Below, piece after piece: positions 9,704 to 21,032 of a DNA stretch of 64,000 nucleotides. The DNA comes from Rhodothermales bacterium. GTDB lineage: Bacteria > Bacteroidota > Rhodothermia > Rhodothermales > JANQRZ01. Numbering within the stretch: the first letter of the stretch is position 1; each line of letters opens with the position of its first letter. Position numbers and translations under genes: made by a program. The stretch covers positions 1 through 64,000 of the forward strand of contig JANQRZ010000006.1 in assembly GCA_028284265.1 (NCBI GenBank), read 5' to 3'. The notes under the pieces were generated by a model. The model made no database searches. It was not told where the DNA came from and was given only the letters and a program-made list of their open reading frames with translations.

Positions 9704-10264
9704 TTAGGAGTCGGCGTCCTCGTCGGGCGTCGAGCGGTCGAGGGTAATGGCGCTGGGCGCACGGACGGCGGCCGGGTAGCCCATCGGTCCGACGAGTAAG
9801 GTAGCGGTCAGCGAGGCGTCCTGCAGACGGAAAGCTCCCGAGGCGAAGGGCGGGTCGAGCGCATCGTCCAAAGCTACGCGCAGCAGGTCGAGGTCGAGCG
9901 TACCGTCCCGGAAGGTACCGCGTACTTCATAGGTCTCGGTATGGTTGACGACGCCTTCGACCTCGGTGCTCTCGCCGGTGCTCTGGAGCGTCTGGGTTTC
10001 ATTGACGAACCCGTCGTCGGTGAGGGTAAGCGTGCCGCCGTACTCGCCTGCGGTCCCTCGCTCGGACAGGGTGAGGACGTAGGCCTGGACCGCGTCGATG
10101 TCGTAGATGAGCGTGGTATCTGTCGCCGTATGCTCGGCACTGAAGCTCATATCGACTTCGCCCGCCCACGTCCCATCGACGGTGAGAGGGCGGTCCTCTT
10201 CTGAGCCACCACCATCACAGGCGACGAGAAAGATGGGCAGGGCCAAGACAGCGAGACGGTACAT
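9704..10264 (-). CDS. Hypothetical lipoprotein
   Basis: MYRLAVLALPIFLVACDGGGSEEDRPLTVDGTWAGEVDMSF; start trimmed to the ATG before the lipoprotein signal. Confidence 0.62.
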   Translation of the reverse strand: MYRLAVLALPIFLVACDGGGSEEDRPLTVDGTWAGEVDMSFSAEHTATDTTLIYDIDAVQAYVLTLSERGTAGEYGGTLTLTDDGFVNETQTLQSTGESTEVEGVVNHTETYEVRGTFRDGTLDLDLLRVALDDALDPPFASGAFRLQDASLTATLLVGPMGYPAAVRAPSAITLDRSTPDEDADS

Positions 10265-10329
10265 GGGATCGGGAGTCGGCGTCGAAAGTACGGGAGAGGC
10301 GAACTTGGTGTGAATCGCTCTGCTCTCCG

Positions 10330-11364
10330 TCATCGGCCCTTTTCGTCCCGGATGTAGGCGAGGTTCTCCGGCGTGAACGGGACCGGCGTCACGTCGAAGT
10401 CGGCCCAGAAACGCGCCGCGTCACAGGTGTTGCCCGCGATCAGCATCTTGAACTGCGCCGGGGAGATCGGCAGCAGCCCAAGCTCGCCCGCCGTGCCGAC
10501 GACGAACTTCGAGAGCCAGAGCGGCTGGTGGAGCTTCGGCTTGGGGTTCCGTCCCATCGCCCGCGTGATCCGGTCAATGGCGTCGTCGAACGTGACGGCC
10601 TCGTGCCCGGCGACGCAGTACGCATCATGCTCCGCGTAGTCCTTCTCGTCGCTCGGCGGCTCGCGGTCGAGGGCCTGCACGAAAGCGTCGGCGACAGCGG
10701 TGACCGGAACGGGCTGGAGCTGGTACTGGCCGTCGCCGAGAATCGGCAGGATGGGGAACGGGCGGATGAGCGTCTCGGCGAGGCGACCGGCGAACTCCTC
10801 GCGCCCGTGCGGATCGCCGAAGAGGATCGACGGGCGGAAGATGACGTACACCTCAAACCCGGCGGCGCGGACGATCTCCTCAGCCCGCCACTTCGTCGTC
10901 TGATACTCGGAGTCGGCGGCCGGGCCGGCCCCGTTGGCGCTCATGTGGACAAACCGCTGGATGCCCGCCGCCTTCGCCTCTTCAACGATGGTGCGGGTGC
11001 CCTTGACGTGGATGCGCTCGAACGTGACGCCGCGCGGCTTGACCTCCTCAATGATCCCGACGAGGTGGATGACCGCGTCGCACCCGCGCATATCGCCTTG
11101 CAGCGTCGAGAGGTCGGTGATGTCGCCGTAGACCACTTCGACCGGTCGGTCCGACCGATTGGCCCCGCCCTCTTCGCCGCGCTCGATGTCCTCGACGACC
11201 GATGCCTGCGACGAGTCCACCTCGGCAATCATCTCGGGCGCTACGTCGAGCTGGTCGAGCGACCCTTCGCGGAGCAAGCAGCGGACGGTGTGGCCCCGGT
11301 CAAGGAGCGCGCGGAGGACGTAGGTGCCGACGTAGCCGGTGGCTCCGGTGAGGAAGACGTGCAT
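10330..11364 (-). CDS. NAD-dependent epimerase/dehydratase, complex I NDUFA9-like
   Basis: MHVFLTGATGYVGTYVLRALLDRGHTVRCLLR...VEVVYGDITDLSTLQGDMRGCDAVIHLVGIIEE. Confidence 0.88.
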   Translation of the reverse strand: MHVFLTGATGYVGTYVLRALLDRGHTVRCLLREGSLDQLDVAPEMIAEVDSSQASVVEDIERGEEGGANRSDRPVEVVYGDITDLSTLQGDMRGCDAVIHLVGIIEEVKPRGVTFERIHVKGTRTIVEEAKAAGIQRFVHMSANGAGPAADSEYQTTKWRAEEIVRAAGFEVYVIFRPSILFGDPHGREEFAGRLAETLIRPFPILPILGDGQYQLQPVPVTAVADAFVQALDREPPSDEKDYAEHDAYCVAGHEAVTFDDAIDRITRAMGRNPKPKLHQPLWLSKFVVGTAGELGLLPISPAQFKMLIAGNTCDAARFWADFDVTPVPFTPENLAYIRDEKGR

Positions 11365-11460
11365 GATTTAAGAGGAGGAAGAGTGAGAGAGCGGAAGATA
11401 GGTTCTGCGGTGCCCCTTGAAGTCGTCCGCTCTTCCACGCCTCCGCTCTTCCGTGCTTAC

Positions 11461-12543
11461 TTACATCGGCACCCCGAACGACGTCCCGACGGAGAGCGCC
11501 GCCCGCACCATCTCGTGATCCTTCGGCACCGTCCGGGTTTTGTGGGCCACCTCTTCGAGCGGGATCGTCGCCATCTGGCTGTTCTGGAGGGCGACCATCA
11601 CGCCGTAGTTCTGGTCAGCGACGCAGCGGGCGGCGGCTTCGCCGAAGGCCGTCGAGAGAATGCGGTCGTAGGGCGTCGGGGTGCCGCCGCGCTGGACGTG
11701 GCCGAGGATCGTTGTGCGGATCTCGCTGTCGAGGTGGTGTTCGAGGGCGCGGCCGAGGACGTGGCACGCCCCGCCAAGGCGGATCGGGTCCGGGCTGTCC
11801 TCGACGACCTTCAGCACGGCCATCTCGCCGCCGATGGGCTTCGCGCCCTCGGCCATCGCGATGATCGTGAAGCGCTGCCCGCCCTGCTCGCGCTTGCGGC
11901 AGACGCGAACGATCTCATCCACATCGTACTCAAACTCGGGGATCAACACCACGTCGGACCCGCTGGCGATCCCGGCGTAGAGCGCGATCCACCCGGCGTA
12001 GCGCCCCATCGTCTCCAGAATCATGACCCGATGGTGGCTCTGCGCCGTCGAGTGCAGCCGGTCGAGGGCCTCGGTCGCAATCGTCACGGCGGTGTCGAAG
12101 CCGAAGGTCCGGTCGGTCCCGACGAGGTCGTTGTCGATGGTCTTCGGAACGCCGACGACGTTCAGCCCTTTTTCCTGCAAGCCGTGGCAGATCGACATGG
12201 TCCCGTCGCCGCCGATGGCGACGAGCGCGTCGAGCTTGATCTCGCGGACATAGTCCAGAATCTCGTCCGACACATCGGCCCCGTCGCGCCCGAAATAGTC
12301 GAACGGGTTGGCCTTGTTGGATGTGCCTAGAATCGTGCCGCCGACGGTGAGCAGGCCCGACACGTCGCGATACGAGAGCGTCCGGGCGCGGTGCTCGATC
12401 AGCCCCTCGAAGCCGTCCTCGAAGCCGATGACCTCGGCTCCGTCGCGGAGGATGAGGCTCTTGGTGACGGCACGGATGACGGCGTTGAGGCCGGGGCAAT
12501 CGCCGCCGCCCGTGAGGACGCCGACGCGGAGCGAATCAGACAT
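11461..12543 (-). CDS. pfkA: 6-phosphofructokinase
   Basis: SLRVGVLTGGGDCPGLNAVIRAVTK; GGDGTMSICHGL; GVPKTIDNDLVGTDRTFGFDTA; ETMGRYAGWIALYAGIASGSDVVLIPE. Start at MSDSLRVG. Confidence 0.9.
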   Translation of the reverse strand: MSDSLRVGVLTGGGDCPGLNAVIRAVTKSLILRDGAEVIGFEDGFEGLIEHRARTLSYRDVSGLLTVGGTILGTSNKANPFDYFGRDGADVSDEILDYVREIKLDALVAIGGDGTMSICHGLQEKGLNVVGVPKTIDNDLVGTDRTFGFDTAVTIATEALDRLHSTAQSHHRVMILETMGRYAGWIALYAGIASGSDVVLIPEFEYDVDEIVRVCRKREQGGQRFTIIAMAEGAKPIGGEMAVLKVVEDSPDPIRLGGACHVLGRALEHHLDSEIRTTILGHVQRGGTPTPYDRILSTAFGEAAARCVADQNYGVMVALQNSQMATIPLEEVAHKTRTVPKDHEMVRAALSVGTSFGVPM

Positions 12544-12640
12544 GGAGACTGGGGAATCGAGAACGGGGTGAGCCGGAAAGCTACGGCAGCGGGCGCGATG
12601 TACGATATTGTGGCTCTGTTCACTTTGCCATTTTGCTGCC

Positions 12641-13423
12641 ATGCGTATCGCCTCCGCTGTCTGTCTCCTCGCACTCCTCGTCCTCACCGGCTGCTTCACG
12701 AGCGACCTCATCATCCGCGTCAACGCCGACGGGTCGGGCACCATCGAAGAGACCATGCTCCTCTCGGCGGAGGCGATCGCCCAGATTCGCTCGATGCAGT
12801 CGGAGTTCGGAGGCAAGGAGGACGAGGGCTTCGATCTGATCGACAAGGAGAAGCTGCACGCGCAGGCCGCGCGCTTCGGCGAGGGCGTCCGCTTTGTCTC
12901 TGCCGAGCCGCTCCGCGAGGCGGACGGGCGTGAGGGCTACCGTGCTACATGGGCCTTCGACGATGTAACGGCACTCCACGTCCAGCCATCGGTCGATGAG
13001 GCCTCGGCGCAGTCGATGGCGGAGAGCTTCCGGTTTGGCTTTGCACCGGGCAACCCGGCGGCGCTCACCATCCTCGTCCCCGAAGACCATGAACCGAGCG
13101 ACCTCGCCATGCCCGAGGTCCCCACCGACTCCGCCGAGGTCGCGCAGGCGTTCGAAATGATGAAAGGTTTCTTGAGCGGTCTGCGCGTCCGCGTACTCGT
13201 CGAGCCACAGGGCACGATCACCGAGACCAATGCCTCGCAGCAGAGCGATGGGCAGGTGACGCTGCTGGACTTCTCCGGCGACGCTCTTCTCAATGAGCGC
13301 GATGTGATCGCCCGACTCGCCGCCCTCGGCCCGTCCGATCCGGCGGCAGCACGCGCCCTGCTCCAAGATATCCCCGGCCTCCACTTCGAGACGGAGCCAG
13401 AAGTCACGGTGACGTTTGAGTAA
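12641..13423 (+). CDS. Hypothetical lipoprotein
   Basis: MRIASAVCLLALLVLTGCFTSDLIIRVNADGSGTIEETMLLS, lipobox LTGC. Confidence 0.7.
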   Translation: MRIASAVCLLALLVLTGCFTSDLIIRVNADGSGTIEETMLLSAEAIAQIRSMQSEFGGKEDEGFDLIDKEKLHAQAARFGEGVRFVSAEPLREADGREGYRATWAFDDVTALHVQPSVDEASAQSMAESFRFGFAPGNPAALTILVPEDHEPSDLAMPEVPTDSAEVAQAFEMMKGFLSGLRVRVLVEPQGTITETNASQQSDGQVTLLDFSGDALLNERDVIARLAALGPSDPAAARALLQDIPGLHFETEPEVTVTFE

Positions 13424-13443
13424 GCAGGCGGACCCAAACGAGG

Positions 13444-15396
13444 CTAGAGGTTCAACTCCACCCGCAGGTAAAACCGCAGGTCTAGCGCCGCGCCGATGGG
13501 GTGGTACCGCTCCTCGTGGTTGAGCAGATTGCGAAAGAGCAGGCTCATGCGAAGCCGCCGCTGCCAGAGCCACTTTTCGAGCGACGCATCGAGCAGCCAT
13601 GCGGCAGGAAGCTCGCCGTCATACAGAAAGTCATTGCCAAAGCCAAGGGGTTCGTAGGCCAGCCAGCGAGAGGCCGAGCGATAGACCAGGGTGCCCCCGA
13701 GCGTGAAGCCCGGGTCGGGCATCAGCGTCACCGTCGCGCCTGCCCGGTGCCGGGGCACCGCTTCCCACTCCCGGTCCAGATTCCCACCGAGCACGCGGAG
13801 GCCGTCGTAAAACAGCCTCCCCCGCCATCGCCCATGCGTGCCCCGGATTGCCAAGCGACCCGTCGCTGTGGTGCTTTTCCCCGCTGCGTCCAGAAACGTC
13901 GGCTCGGCGATATAGGAGAGTCCGGGACCAGGATCGGGCGCTCGCCCCTGTCGCTCGGCGTACGCATCGTCCGCGCGCCGCACACTGAAACCAGCATCAA
14001 GCACCAAGCCGGGCACGAGCTGTCCGGTCGCGTCCAGGCTGGCCCGATACTGCATCGAGGTGACCGGGGCTTCACGCTGCTCAAAGCCGTTGCGTCGGAG
14101 AAGTCGACCGATGTCACGAGCGAATTGCCGATACCCGCGCCGGAGCCAGAACCCGAAGCGCTCGGCCTGCTCGGGGAGTTGCTGGGTGCGTGCGGCACGT
14201 GCGCTGACGGTCCACCCGTCCCATGTGCGACGACCGTGGAGCACGAGACTCACAGCCTGCGCATCGTCAGTGATGGCCAGTGCACCCTCTGCCCCGTAGC
14301 GGTAGCGAGAAGTCGTCCGAGCGACGTGGCCGGTGAGCGTGCCGAGCGTGAAGCCTTCGGCTTGGTTCGCGGTCGTGTGCTGCACCTCGACCCCCAGCCC
14401 GGCAATCTGGCTTTCGATGCGATGATTCAGATCTATTCCGGCACGCAGCGTTCGCGTCGTCCAGTCTGGATCGAGACGGAGCGCGGCCCCCTCCCACTCA
14501 CTCAACTGGTTCTCTGCTGCCGCGACTCGGTAGCCGAACTTCATATGAGGCGACACCGGCACACGCCCGTGCAGCCCGACCTGCCCCCACACCCGCCGCA
14601 CTGGAATCTCCCGACCGAAAGGCTGGAAGAACCACAGATCATTCGCGCCACCACCCAGAACATTTAGCGCGTGCCGCCCGCCGAGTGCATCGGCCTCCAC
14701 GCGAAGCGCCGGGGCGAAGAGCCGGAGGGCCGGGTTTGCACCGAGCGCCTCGCGGTTGCGTTCGAAAGAAGCGAAGTCAGTAGCATAGAACCGCAGGAGC
14801 TTGAAACGCGCCTGTATGCGTGACTGCGCCCCGGAATGACTCACGAGCGCGTCGTAGTCGGCACCGAACTTGTCCACGTTGCGGCTGAATAGCTCGGGCA
14901 CATAGCGGAACGGACCGGGGTCGCCGATCTCGTTGCCAATCGCCACGCCACCGCGTGCTGCCGTGCCCTGCGATGCCTGCGCCGTATGGATGTGGATGAC
15001 GCCGCCGTGCGCGAGCGTGCCTGCTACGAGGCGAGGCTCGGTCCACACCTCGACGGAGTCCACCTGCGTGATCGCCACTGGCACGAGCGACAGGTTCTGC
15101 TCCCCGAAGAGGCCGAACTCGACGCGCTCCCCATCGACCAGCAACGTCCACGCCTCAGCCCCAAACGGGTCGCCGTGCCCAAAGTCAGCACGCCACGTAA
15201 ACCCGTCCACAGCGAACGTCCGCGCGCCATCCATGAGACGATAGAGGTCAGGCAAACGATACAGCCCAGCGGCCTCGATCTCGGCCCGCGTGATAACCTG
15301 CCGCCCCGGATCTTCGGGCCGAGGCGGCGGCAGCGCGGGCTGCGTCGTATCGGCGATGGCGAGCGAGGCGAGGAGCGCGAGGGTGGCGAGCGTCAT
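13444..15396 (-). CDS. TonB-dependent receptor plug-domain outer-membrane protein
   Basis: Signal peptide, VITRAEIEAAGLYRLPDLYRLMDGARTFAVDGFTWRADFGHG...WTLLVDGERVEFGLFGEQNLSLVPVAITQVDSVEVWTEPRLVAGTLAHGGVIHIHT; C-term RNLLNHEERYHPIGAALDLRFYLRVELNL. Confidence 0.82.
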   Translation of the reverse strand: MTLATLALLASLAIADTTQPALPPPRPEDPGRQVITRAEIEAAGLYRLPDLYRLMDGARTFAVDGFTWRADFGHGDPFGAEAWTLLVDGERVEFGLFGEQNLSLVPVAITQVDSVEVWTEPRLVAGTLAHGGVIHIHTAQASQGTAARGGVAIGNEIGDPGPFRYVPELFSRNVDKFGADYDALVSHSGAQSRIQARFKLLRFYATDFASFERNREALGANPALRLFAPALRVEADALGGRHALNVLGGGANDLWFFQPFGREIPVRRVWGQVGLHGRVPVSPHMKFGYRVAAAENQLSEWEGAALRLDPDWTTRTLRAGIDLNHRIESQIAGLGVEVQHTTANQAEGFTLGTLTGHVARTTSRYRYGAEGALAITDDAQAVSLVLHGRRTWDGWTVSARAARTQQLPEQAERFGFWLRRGYRQFARDIGRLLRRNGFEQREAPVTSMQYRASLDATGQLVPGLVLDAGFSVRRADDAYAERQGRAPDPGPGLSYIAEPTFLDAAGKSTTATGRLAIRGTHGRWRGRLFYDGLRVLGGNLDREWEAVPRHRAGATVTLMPDPGFTLGGTLVYRSASRWLAYEPLGFGNDFLYDGELPAAWLLDASLEKWLWQRRLRMSLLFRNLLNHEERYHPIGAALDLRFYLRVELNL

Positions 15397-15956
15397 CGCA
15401 AAAACTCCCGCAGCCAGTCTGGCGTGCGAAACGTTCGACTGACACCGACCTGCACGAAGCGAAAGTCGATCTGCTCGGCAGTGAACATCCGCACGACGGA
15501 GCCGCCCGCCGTCAGCCGCCATCCTGCCGCGACCGGCACACTCGCCCGGAGGTCGAACCCCGCCGTCAACTCGGCCTCGCTGCGGACCGCCGCCGGATCA
15601 TCCGTGTCGAAGCGCATATTCAGAATCCCAACCCGCACACCCGGCGCGATCCGAACGCCACCCGGTAGCGCCGTCCCGACACCCCACCCAGCGAACGTGT
15701 AGAACGCGATAAAGTCTGGCACCGCCTCGTCAAACTCGGCTACGGCTCCGTGCCATGAGACCATACCGCCGACGCGAATCTGCCCGAGATAGAATGGCAT
15801 CTCAACCGACGCCTCTCCGCCGGGGCCAGGGTCCCAGAAGTCCGCGAATGGTGCGCCCGCGAAGGTCCCCGCGCCACTCAGTCCGATTTCCAGCGTCTCG
15901 AATGGCTGCGCCGCCGCTGGCGCGCAGAGCAACAGCAGGCAGAGACCACGCAGCAT
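15393..15956 (-). CDS. Hypothetical exported (outer-membrane) protein, overlapping the downstream TonB-plug gene by ATGA
   Basis: MLRGLCLLLLCAPAAAQPFETLEIGLSGAGTFAG...VSRTFRTPDWLREFLR; 4-bp overlap with the 13444-15396 start. Confidence 0.65.
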   Translation of the reverse strand: MLRGLCLLLLCAPAAAQPFETLEIGLSGAGTFAGAPFADFWDPGPGGEASVEMPFYLGQIRVGGMVSWHGAVAEFDEAVPDFIAFYTFAGWGVGTALPGGVRIAPGVRVGILNMRFDTDDPAAVRSEAELTAGFDLRASVPVAAGWRLTAGGSVVRMFTAEQIDFRFVQVGVSRTFRTPDWLREFLR

Positions 15957-15962
15957 CCGAGA

Positions 15963-18540
<2,578 letters not shown>

Positions 18541-18605
18541 GGTCCGGTAAACGACGTAGGGGCAACCAATCGGTCGCCCCCAGGGAAAGTCGATGGAAGG
18601 AGCGA

Positions 18606-19274
18606 CTACACTTCGAGGTACCGCATGAACTCCTGCACCCGGAGCGAGAGTTCGTCGTCATCGCCCTGCTCATTGAACACCGCAGCCACACGGTAGCCGT
18701 GGTGTTCGAGGACATGCCGGACGCGCGAGGTATCCGTCACGTTGAGCTTGATCGTGACCCGGATCATACCTTCGCTGAGCGCGCCGTCGCTCTGCGTAGC
18801 GAGCGAGAGCACCTTCGCATCGCTCTGCTCGATGAGATGACTGAGTACACTCAGGGAGTAGTCCCGAAGCGACACCTCGAGAATCAGAATCGTGCCCGGC
18901 GTACCGGTAGAAAGCATCCCCGCGAGTTCCTCGAAGAGCACACGGCGGCGCACGGCCCCAACGTATTCACCATCGGCCTCGGCCACGGGCAGCACGCTCA
19001 GGTGATGCACCGAGAGCAAGCTCGCGGCCTCAAACAGATGAACCTCTGGCGTCACGCTCAACGCCCCGAGCCCCACCAGCGCACCTAGCGTAGTACCGAG
19101 GTCGCCCACTTCCAACATTTCATCTTCCGACACGAGTGCCAGAAGCTCACCCTCCTCACTCACGACGGGCAGATGCTGCACGTCCAGCTCCGCCAGCCGA
19201 TAGATCGCATGCCCGACGGTGTCCGTCGGCACGAGCGGCTCGAGATCGGGGCTGATGAGGTATTGGACAGTCAT
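18606..19274 (-). CDS. CBS-domain protein
   Basis: TVGHAIYRLAELDVQHLPVVSEEGELLALVSEDEML and AASLLSVHHLSVLPVAEADGEYVGAVRRRVLFEEL. Confidence 0.82.
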   Translation of the reverse strand: MTVQYLISPDLEPLVPTDTVGHAIYRLAELDVQHLPVVSEEGELLALVSEDEMLEVGDLGTTLGALVGLGALSVTPEVHLFEAASLLSVHHLSVLPVAEADGEYVGAVRRRVLFEELAGMLSTGTPGTILILEVSLRDYSLSVLSHLIEQSDAKVLSLATQSDGALSEGMIRVTIKLNVTDTSRVRHVLEHHGYRVAAVFNEQGDDDELSLRVQEFMRYLEV

Positions 19275-19550
19275 AACGGCAGAGGATACAGTGCCGAGCA
19301 CCGCTCCATGAAACACAAACCCTGTGCCACCCTTCCTTCACAGTTGGCACGGGGTAGAGGGCGTTGGGACGCAGGGCCTACGAGACAGTACGCGGCATCG
19401 GGGTAGAGGACCGTAGCATTTCTGCCGAGCCGCCGGAATAAAGTCTCGAAACGTGACCCGCGGCGGGCGAAAGGTCACGGCCCGATGCGTGGCACTACAA
19501 AGAACAACGGAGCGATGGCACGGAAGAGGCCGCACCAACACCCCTCAGGG

Positions 19551-20924
19551 TCACTCCGGGGCGAGATCAGCTTCGCTTCCGAAGGCTCCGTCGCCGCCGG
19601 ATACAAAGGTGAACTGCTCGAAGCGGGCCAGCATCCGGTCGAGTTCGGGCGCGTTCTTCTTCGAGGTGCGGAAGCGAAGGCGGAGAGCCGGTTGCGGCGT
19701 GTCATTGTACTCCTGCGCCAGCACGGTCTCCTCCTCCAGCACCTCGGCTACACGGTGGATGTGGGCACGGCTCTTCGGCTCGGTCACAGGCAGTAGCGCC
19801 GTCCGCTCCACATAATCCGACTCGATTACACCGAGGAGCGCCTCTTTCAAGCTGTCTAGACCAATTCCGCGCAGGGCGGATACGAACACCGCGTGCTCGT
19901 GCTCCTCGCGTAGCGCCTGAATCATGCCGCGCTCCTCCAGCACGTCCATCTTGTTGAACACCATCAGCGTCGGCTTCTCGCGGGCACCGAGTTCCTTGAG
20001 CGTGTTGTTGACCACGCGGATGTGCTCCTCAAAGTTGGGGTGGCTCGCGTCGACGACGTGGAGCAGCACATCCGACTCGCGGGTCTCATCGAGCGTGCTC
20101 TTGAAGCTCTCGATGAGCTTGTGCGGCAGCTTCCGGATGAACCCGACGGTGTCGGATAGCAGGACCGACTTGTTGGTATCGAGATAGACCTGCCGGGTCG
20201 TCGCGTCGAGTGTGGCGAAGAGGCGATCCTCGGCGAACACGGCGGCGTCGGAGAGCGCGTTCATCAGCGTGCTCTTGCCCGCGTTCGTGTAGCCGACAAG
20301 GGCCACGCGGGTCTGGTCGCCACGGCCTTTTCGCTGCGTGCGTCGCTGCCGGTCGATCTTGTCGAGTTGGTCGGAGAGCACCGACATCCGGCGACCGATG
20401 AGACGGCGGTCTGTCTCGATCTGCGTCTCACCCGGCCCGCGCATCCCGATACCCCCCTTCTGGCGCGAAAGGTGCGTCCACTGCCGCGTCAGCCGCGTCT
20501 TGAGGTAGTCGAGTTGGGCGAGTTCGACCTGCGTCTTCGCCGTCGCCGTCTTGGCGCGCCGGGCGAAGATGTCGAGGATCAGCCCGGACCGGTCCACGAG
20601 CTTGCAGCCAAACGCCTTTTCGAGGTTACGCAGTTGGATCGGCGAGAGGTCGTCGTCGAAGATGACGAGGTCTGTCTTGCGCTTGTCGACGAGTTTCTTG
20701 ATCTCCTCGACCTTCCCCTTGCCGATGAAGGTGGCCCCATGAATCTGCGGAAGCGCCTGCGTCACACGGTCGGTGACGGTCGCACCGGCCGTATCGGCGA
20801 GTTGCTCGAGTTCATCGAGCGCGTCGTCGAGGTCAGCCTGCGTCGTGTCGGGCGTGAGGACGCCGACGAGGAGTGCGTTCTCACGCGGGCGGTCGTTTTG
20901 GGGTAGCGAAAGAGACAAAGACAA
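19551..20924 (-). CDS. hflX: GTPase HflX
   Basis: KVEEIKKLVDKRKTDLVIFDDDLSPIQLRNLEKAFGCKLVDRSGLILDIFARRAKTATAKTQVELAQLDYLKTRL; GIGMRGPGETQIETDRR; VGYTNAGKSTLMNAL. Confidence 0.97.
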   Translation of the reverse strand: MSLSLSLPQNDRPRENALLVGVLTPDTTQADLDDALDELEQLADTAGATVTDRVTQALPQIHGATFIGKGKVEEIKKLVDKRKTDLVIFDDDLSPIQLRNLEKAFGCKLVDRSGLILDIFARRAKTATAKTQVELAQLDYLKTRLTRQWTHLSRQKGGIGMRGPGETQIETDRRLIGRRMSVLSDQLDKIDRQRRTQRKGRGDQTRVALVGYTNAGKSTLMNALSDAAVFAEDRLFATLDATTRQVYLDTNKSVLLSDTVGFIRKLPHKLIESFKSTLDETRESDVLLHVVDASHPNFEEHIRVVNNTLKELGAREKPTLMVFNKMDVLEERGMIQALREEHEHAVFVSALRGIGLDSLKEALLGVIESDYVERTALLPVTEPKSRAHIHRVAEVLEEETVLAQEYNDTPQPALRLRFRTSKKNAPELDRMLARFEQFTFVSGGDGAFGSEADLAPE

Positions 20925-21032
20925 GAAGGTTGACTCAGAGAAAGGATACGCCGATTGGCGGCCTTGTTGTATGTATGGGAAGAGGGTGGGTTGCGGACGT
21001 GACCGTTTCTTTACGAACCAAGACCGTGCCTG

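Noticed and set aside
10528-12330. 600-aa plus-strand ORF antisense to the epimerase and pfkA genes
   Set aside because: Spans two unambiguous genes on the other strand; no recognisable domain
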